The notes beneath the pieces are model-generated. The model searched no databases. It saw only the letters and a list, made by a program, of their open reading frames with translations, and was not told the DNA's origin. Shown here in pieces: positions 61,760 through 64,000 of a DNA stretch of 64,000 bases. This DNA is from Limnohabitans sp. INBF002 (GTDB lineage Bacteria > Pseudomonadota > Gammaproteobacteria > Burkholderiales > Burkholderiaceae_C). The position numbers and the translations under genes were made by a program. The stretch covers positions 1,054,001-1,118,000 of the forward strand of contig NZ_AP027055.1 of the NCBI RefSeq assembly GCF_027924905.1, written 5' to 3'. Within the stretch, counting starts at the first letter, position 1; each line of letters begins with the position of its first letter.

Positions 61760-62890
61760 ATGCATGTGAACAAACCCCTGACCCTGCTCGGCGGCATCAG
61801 CCCCGCCGAATTTATGAACACTTATTGGCAGCGCAAGCCCTTGTTGGTGCGCCAAGCCATCCCTGAATTCAAAGCTTTGCTGAGTCGCCCTGAGCTGTTT
61901 GACTTGGCCGAACAAGCGGAGGTTGAGTCCCGTTTGGTCATGGGGGCGAATGGCGGCCAACGCGATTGGCAGATGCAACGCGGCCCGTTCAAGCGCCGCG
62001 CCATCCCCAAGCTGACCGAGCGCGACTGGACCTTGCTGGTGCAAGGCGTGGATTTGCACGACGACCGTGTGGCCGCTTTGATGCAGCAATTTCGTTTCAT
62101 CCCAGACGCCCGTTTGGACGATGTGATGATCAGCTACGCCACCGAAGGCGGCGGCGTGGGCCCGCACTTTGACAGTTACGACGTGTTTTTGTTGCAAGCC
62201 CAAGGGCAACGCCGCTGGCGCATTGGCCGACAAAAAGATTTGTCGCTGGTGCCCGACATGCCGCTGAAAATCTTGGCCAATTTCAAACCCGAGCACGACT
62301 GGGTGCTCAACCCCGGTGACATGCTGTATTTACCCCCGCGTTATGCCCACGATGGCATTGCACAAGGTGAGTGCATGACTTACTCCATAGGTTTTCGCGT
62401 GCCCCAAGTAGGGGATTTGGCCCGTGAGTTGTTGGTGCGCTTGAGCGAAGGTGCGGAAGAGGCCGCTGGCTGCGATTTGTACAAAGACGCCGCTCAACCT
62501 GCGGTGTCTAAACCCGCCGCCATGCCCGAAGGTTTGGCTGAATTTGCGAAATCTGCTTTACAAAAAGCGCTAAAAGATCCTAAAGCCCTACAACGCGCTT
62601 TAGGTGAGTATCTGACCGAGCCCAAAGCCAATGTTTGGTTTGAGATCGGCGATGTGCTAAATAAGCTCAAATCACTGCGTTTAGACCGACGAAGCAAGAT
62701 GATGTACGACGCACATCACATCTTTTTGAATGGCGAAAGCTGGCGTGCGGCTGGCAAGGATGCCGCCTTGATGCGTCAATTGGCCGATGCACGTGAGTTG
62801 ACCCAAGTGGATCTATTGAAGGCCAGCCCTGAAGCGCTCAACTTGTTGATGGAGTGGTGTGACGATGGCTGGCTTCATTCAGGGGCTTGA
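61760..62890 (+). CDS. roxA: RoxA/YcfD-like ribosomal oxygenase (JmjC cupin)
   Basis: A 2-oxoglutarate/Fe(II) oxygenase of the YcfD family, which in E. coli hydroxylates Arg81 of ribosomal protein L16. The 376-residue protein begins with the family segment FMNTYWQRKPLLVRQAIPEF. It then has the JmjC metal site GPHFDSYDVFLLQAQGQRRW (His near 135, Asp near 137) and the third ligand in LPPRYAHDGIAQGECMTYSI (His near 197), and a C-terminal winged-helix-like domain. The specific target is inferred from homology. It diverges from slyD. Confidence 0.93.
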   Translation: MHVNKPLTLLGGISPAEFMNTYWQRKPLLVRQAIPEFKALLSRPELFDLAEQAEVESRLVMGANGGQRDWQMQRGPFKRRAIPKLTERDWTLLVQGVDLHDDRVAALMQQFRFIPDARLDDVMISYATEGGGVGPHFDSYDVFLLQAQGQRRWRIGRQKDLSLVPDMPLKILANFKPEHDWVLNPGDMLYLPPRYAHDGIAQGECMTYSIGFRVPQVGDLARELLVRLSEGAEEAAGCDLYKDAAQPAVSKPAAMPEGLAEFAKSALQKALKDPKALQRALGEYLTEPKANVWFEIGDVLNKLKSLRLDRRSKMMYDAHHIFLNGESWRAAGKDAALMRQLADARELTQVDLLKASPEALNLLMEWCDDGWLHSGA

Positions 62891-62925
62891 AATGAGCCAA
62901 GTTGACGCGAAGCTGACGTGGTTTT

Positions 62926-63052
62926 TTGTCATGCATAGGATTTACCCTATAATGAGAGGCTGAGTTGGCGGGCTCGAGTCCATCAGCTCGGTTGTGGTGC
63001 AAACCACAGCAATTTCCGGAAATTGTTTTCATCCCCTTTAAGGAATATCGAA
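62926..63052 (+). promoter_or_regulatory. Strong promoter and structured leader of the small lipoprotein gene
   Basis: TTGTCA (62926-62931), a 16-bp spacer and consensus TATAAT (62948-62953) form a near-ideal sigma-70 promoter with start near 62960. The leader of about 93 nt contains TGTGGT-GCAA-ACCACA (62993-63008), a 6-bp stem with a GNRA tetraloop. A 14-nt palindrome AATTTCCGGAAATT (63011-63024) and AAGGA about 9 nt before the ATG follow. Confidence 0.75.
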
Positions 63053-63226
63053 ATGAACAAGTCAATCCTGTTGGCATCTTTGTTGGCTGCTGCCGCTCTC
63101 GTCGCTTGCGGCAAAAAAGAAGCTCCTGCTGTTGAAGCCGCTCCTGCTGCTTCTGCTGCTGTTGAAGCCGCTTCTGCTGTGGCTTCTGAAGCCGCTGCGC
63201 CAGCTTCTGACGCTGCCAGCAAGTAA
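63053..63226 (+). CDS. Small alanine-rich lipoprotein, function unknown
   Basis: A 57-residue protein with a lipoprotein signal MNKSILLASLLAAAALVAC (lipobox LVAC, Cys 19) leaving a mature peptide of only 39 residues, GKKEAPAVEAAP then Ala/Ser/Glu/Val repeats ending ASDAASK. The DNA contains a repeated GCTGTTGAAGCCGCT unit. The residue after the Cys is Gly, not Asp, so outer-membrane sorting is expected under the E. coli +2 rule (inference). The gene has its own near-consensus promoter, a ribosome site AAGGA and an intrinsic terminator, so it is a complete small transcription unit, probably highly expressed. I do not recognise a named family; similar tiny Ala-rich lipoproteins occur in Burkholderiales. 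Confidence 0.8.
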   Translation: MNKSILLASLLAAAALVACGKKEAPAVEAAPAASAAVEAASAVASEAAAPASDAASK

Positions 63227-63246
63227 TCAGTTTTCGAACTGACTGC

Positions 63247-63273
63247 AAAAGCCACCCATTGGGTGGCTTTTTT
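63247..63273 (+). terminator. Intrinsic terminator of the small lipoprotein gene
   Basis: An 11-bp stem AAAAGCCACCC/GGGTGGCTTTT with a 3-nt loop and a T6 tail lies 20 bp after the stop. Confidence 0.92.
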
Positions 63274-63293
63274 CATGGGTGTTTGATAAGTGC

Positions 63294-64000
63294 TTAGACC
63301 GTCATCCAGTCAGAGCCTTGAATTGGGTCTGCTACGGCGATGTCCAAAGGTGCGCATCCCATGGGCTCACACAAGCTGGTGCGCGCCAGTTCGGGGGTGT
63401 TGTTGCGTTCGCTCAAATGTGCCGCCAAGATGCAACTTAAGTCGTCGTGCTTGACACGGGCCAATAGGTCGGCCGCGGCGTGGTTGGCCAAATGCCCCCA
63501 AGGGCCTGAGACGCGTTGCTTTAAAAAAACAGGGTAACCCGAGGCTTGCAGCAAATCAGGATCGTGGTTGGCTTCTAGTAGCAGGGCATGGCAGCCTTGC
63601 AATGACGCCACCACATGAGAAGACACGTGACCTAAATCGGTGATCACACCCAAATGCCGATGGCCATCGGTGCAGCGCAGCTGCAAGGGCTCGCGCGCAT
63701 CGTGCGGTACCGTAAACGGCATCGCTTGCAAGTCGCCCAATTCGATGGCGCTGCCATCGCGCGCCACATTCAGCAAATGTTGATAAGGTGTCCATGCACC
63801 ACCGTCACTCACGGCCAGCCATGTGCCTTGGCTCATCCAAAGAGGTGTTGAATAACGTTTGATAAAGCTGCGTGCACAGCCAATGTGGTCGCCGTGTTCG
63901 TGGGTGATGAAGATGGCGTCAAGATCCTCGGCGCAGGTGCCCGCTTCGATGAGGCGAGCCTCTAGATCACGCAGGCGAAGGCCGCAGTCGATGAGCAAGC
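63294..64000 (-). CDS. Metallo-beta-lactamase-fold hydrolase, WalJ/YycJ-like (N-terminus beyond window)
   Basis: The visible 235 codons belong to an MBL-fold protein of the WalJ/YycJ/PhnP-like group. The zinc motif FITHEHGDHIGCARSF (HxHxDH) lies near the visible N-terminus, and GVITDLGHVSS, LLLEANHDPDLL and CILAAHLSERNNTPELA supply further metal ligands. Relatives start about 20 residues earlier with a LGSGSxGN segment, so the true start is probably just past the right edge. An ATG at the visible N-terminus would miss that strand. WalJ-type proteins are implicated in DNA processing in some bacteria, but the substrate here is unknown. Its 3' end faces the lipoprotein terminator. Confidence 0.88.
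   Translation of the reverse strand, partial: LLIDCGLRLRDLEARLIEAGTCAEDLDAIFITHEHGDHIGCARSFIKRYSTPLWMSQGTWLAVSDGGAWTPYQHLLNVARDGSAIELGDLQAMPFTVPHDAREPLQLRCTDGHRHLGVITDLGHVSSHVVASLQGCHALLLEANHDPDLLQASGYPVFLKQRVSGPWGHLANHAAADLLARVKHDDLSCILAAHLSERNNTPELARTSLCEPMGCAPLDIAVADPIQGSDWMTV

Noticed and set aside
62892-62963. A 23-codon ORF right after roxA
   Set aside because: It runs through the -35 and -10 of the lipoprotein promoter and has no ribosome site.

Overview
The window looks like ordinary chromosome of a betaproteobacterium in the Burkholderiales, most likely a freshwater Comamonadaceae (Limnohabitans/Rhodoferax-like). This rests on gene order (mfd-ispD-ispF; phaR-rimO; rpsB-tsf-pyrH-frr-cdsA-dxr-rseP-bamA-skp-lpxD-fabZ-lpxA-lpxB-rnhB; rlmE-ftsH-folP-glmM; pyrG-kdsA-eno-ftsB), polyhydroxybutyrate genes, a Bug-type solute receptor and EarP-type EF-P modification. 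The genus is inference. I see no insertion sequence, prophage, CRISPR array, integron or rRNA operon.

Layout. 1-8.7 kb: an edge-truncated earP diverges from uvrC; mfd, a CbiM-like membrane protein and serB run leftwards; ispD-ispF run rightwards. 8.7-14.4 kb: an XRE-type regulator behind an AT-rich upstream region with a perfect 12-bp inverted repeat, 3-hydroxybutyrate dehydrogenase, relA, tRNA-Val(GAC), phaR-rimO and tRNA-Leu(CAG). 14.4-19.4 kb: rnr (with a start-codon puzzle), then nnr and dadA. 19.4-33.8 kb: one long translation/isoprenoid/envelope operon from rpsB to a SpoU methyltransferase, with many 1-4 bp start/stop overlaps. The usual uppS between frr and cdsA is absent. 33.8-39.3 kb: carA-carB-greA and a DUF4149 protein.

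39.3-44.8 kb: yhbY diverges from rlmE-ftsH-folP-glmM; ftsH has a very good sigma-32-like promoter. 44.8-50.7 kb: a less conserved stretch of leftward membrane genes (ArsC/YfgD, MATE, a GT-C-like protein, L31 type B, an AEC transporter), then a TctC-type receptor coupled to xerD. 51.6-55.5 kb: a DUF455 ferritin-like protein, gamma-carbonic anhydrase, hslO, and a nicotinamide riboside unit (pnuC plus a stand-alone NadR-type kinase) attached to the end of pyrG-kdsA-eno-ftsB. 59.4-64 kb: coaBC-dut, slyD, roxA, a tiny alanine-rich lipoprotein with its own promoter, structured leader and terminator, and a metallo-beta-lactamase-fold protein cut by the window edge.

Functional links: the envelope genes feed lipid A (lpxD/A/B, fabZ), KDO (kdsA), UDP-GlcNAc (glmM), phospholipid (cdsA), isoprenoid precursors (ispD, ispF, dxr) and outer-membrane protein assembly (bamA, skp, rseP). 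Nucleotide synthesis is represented by carAB, pyrH, pyrG and dut. Several genes modify or service the translation machinery (earP, rimO, roxA, rlmE, yhbY, SpoU). Nothing here is convincingly a new defence or mobile system; the items most worth follow-up are regulatory or small-gene features listed in the findings.
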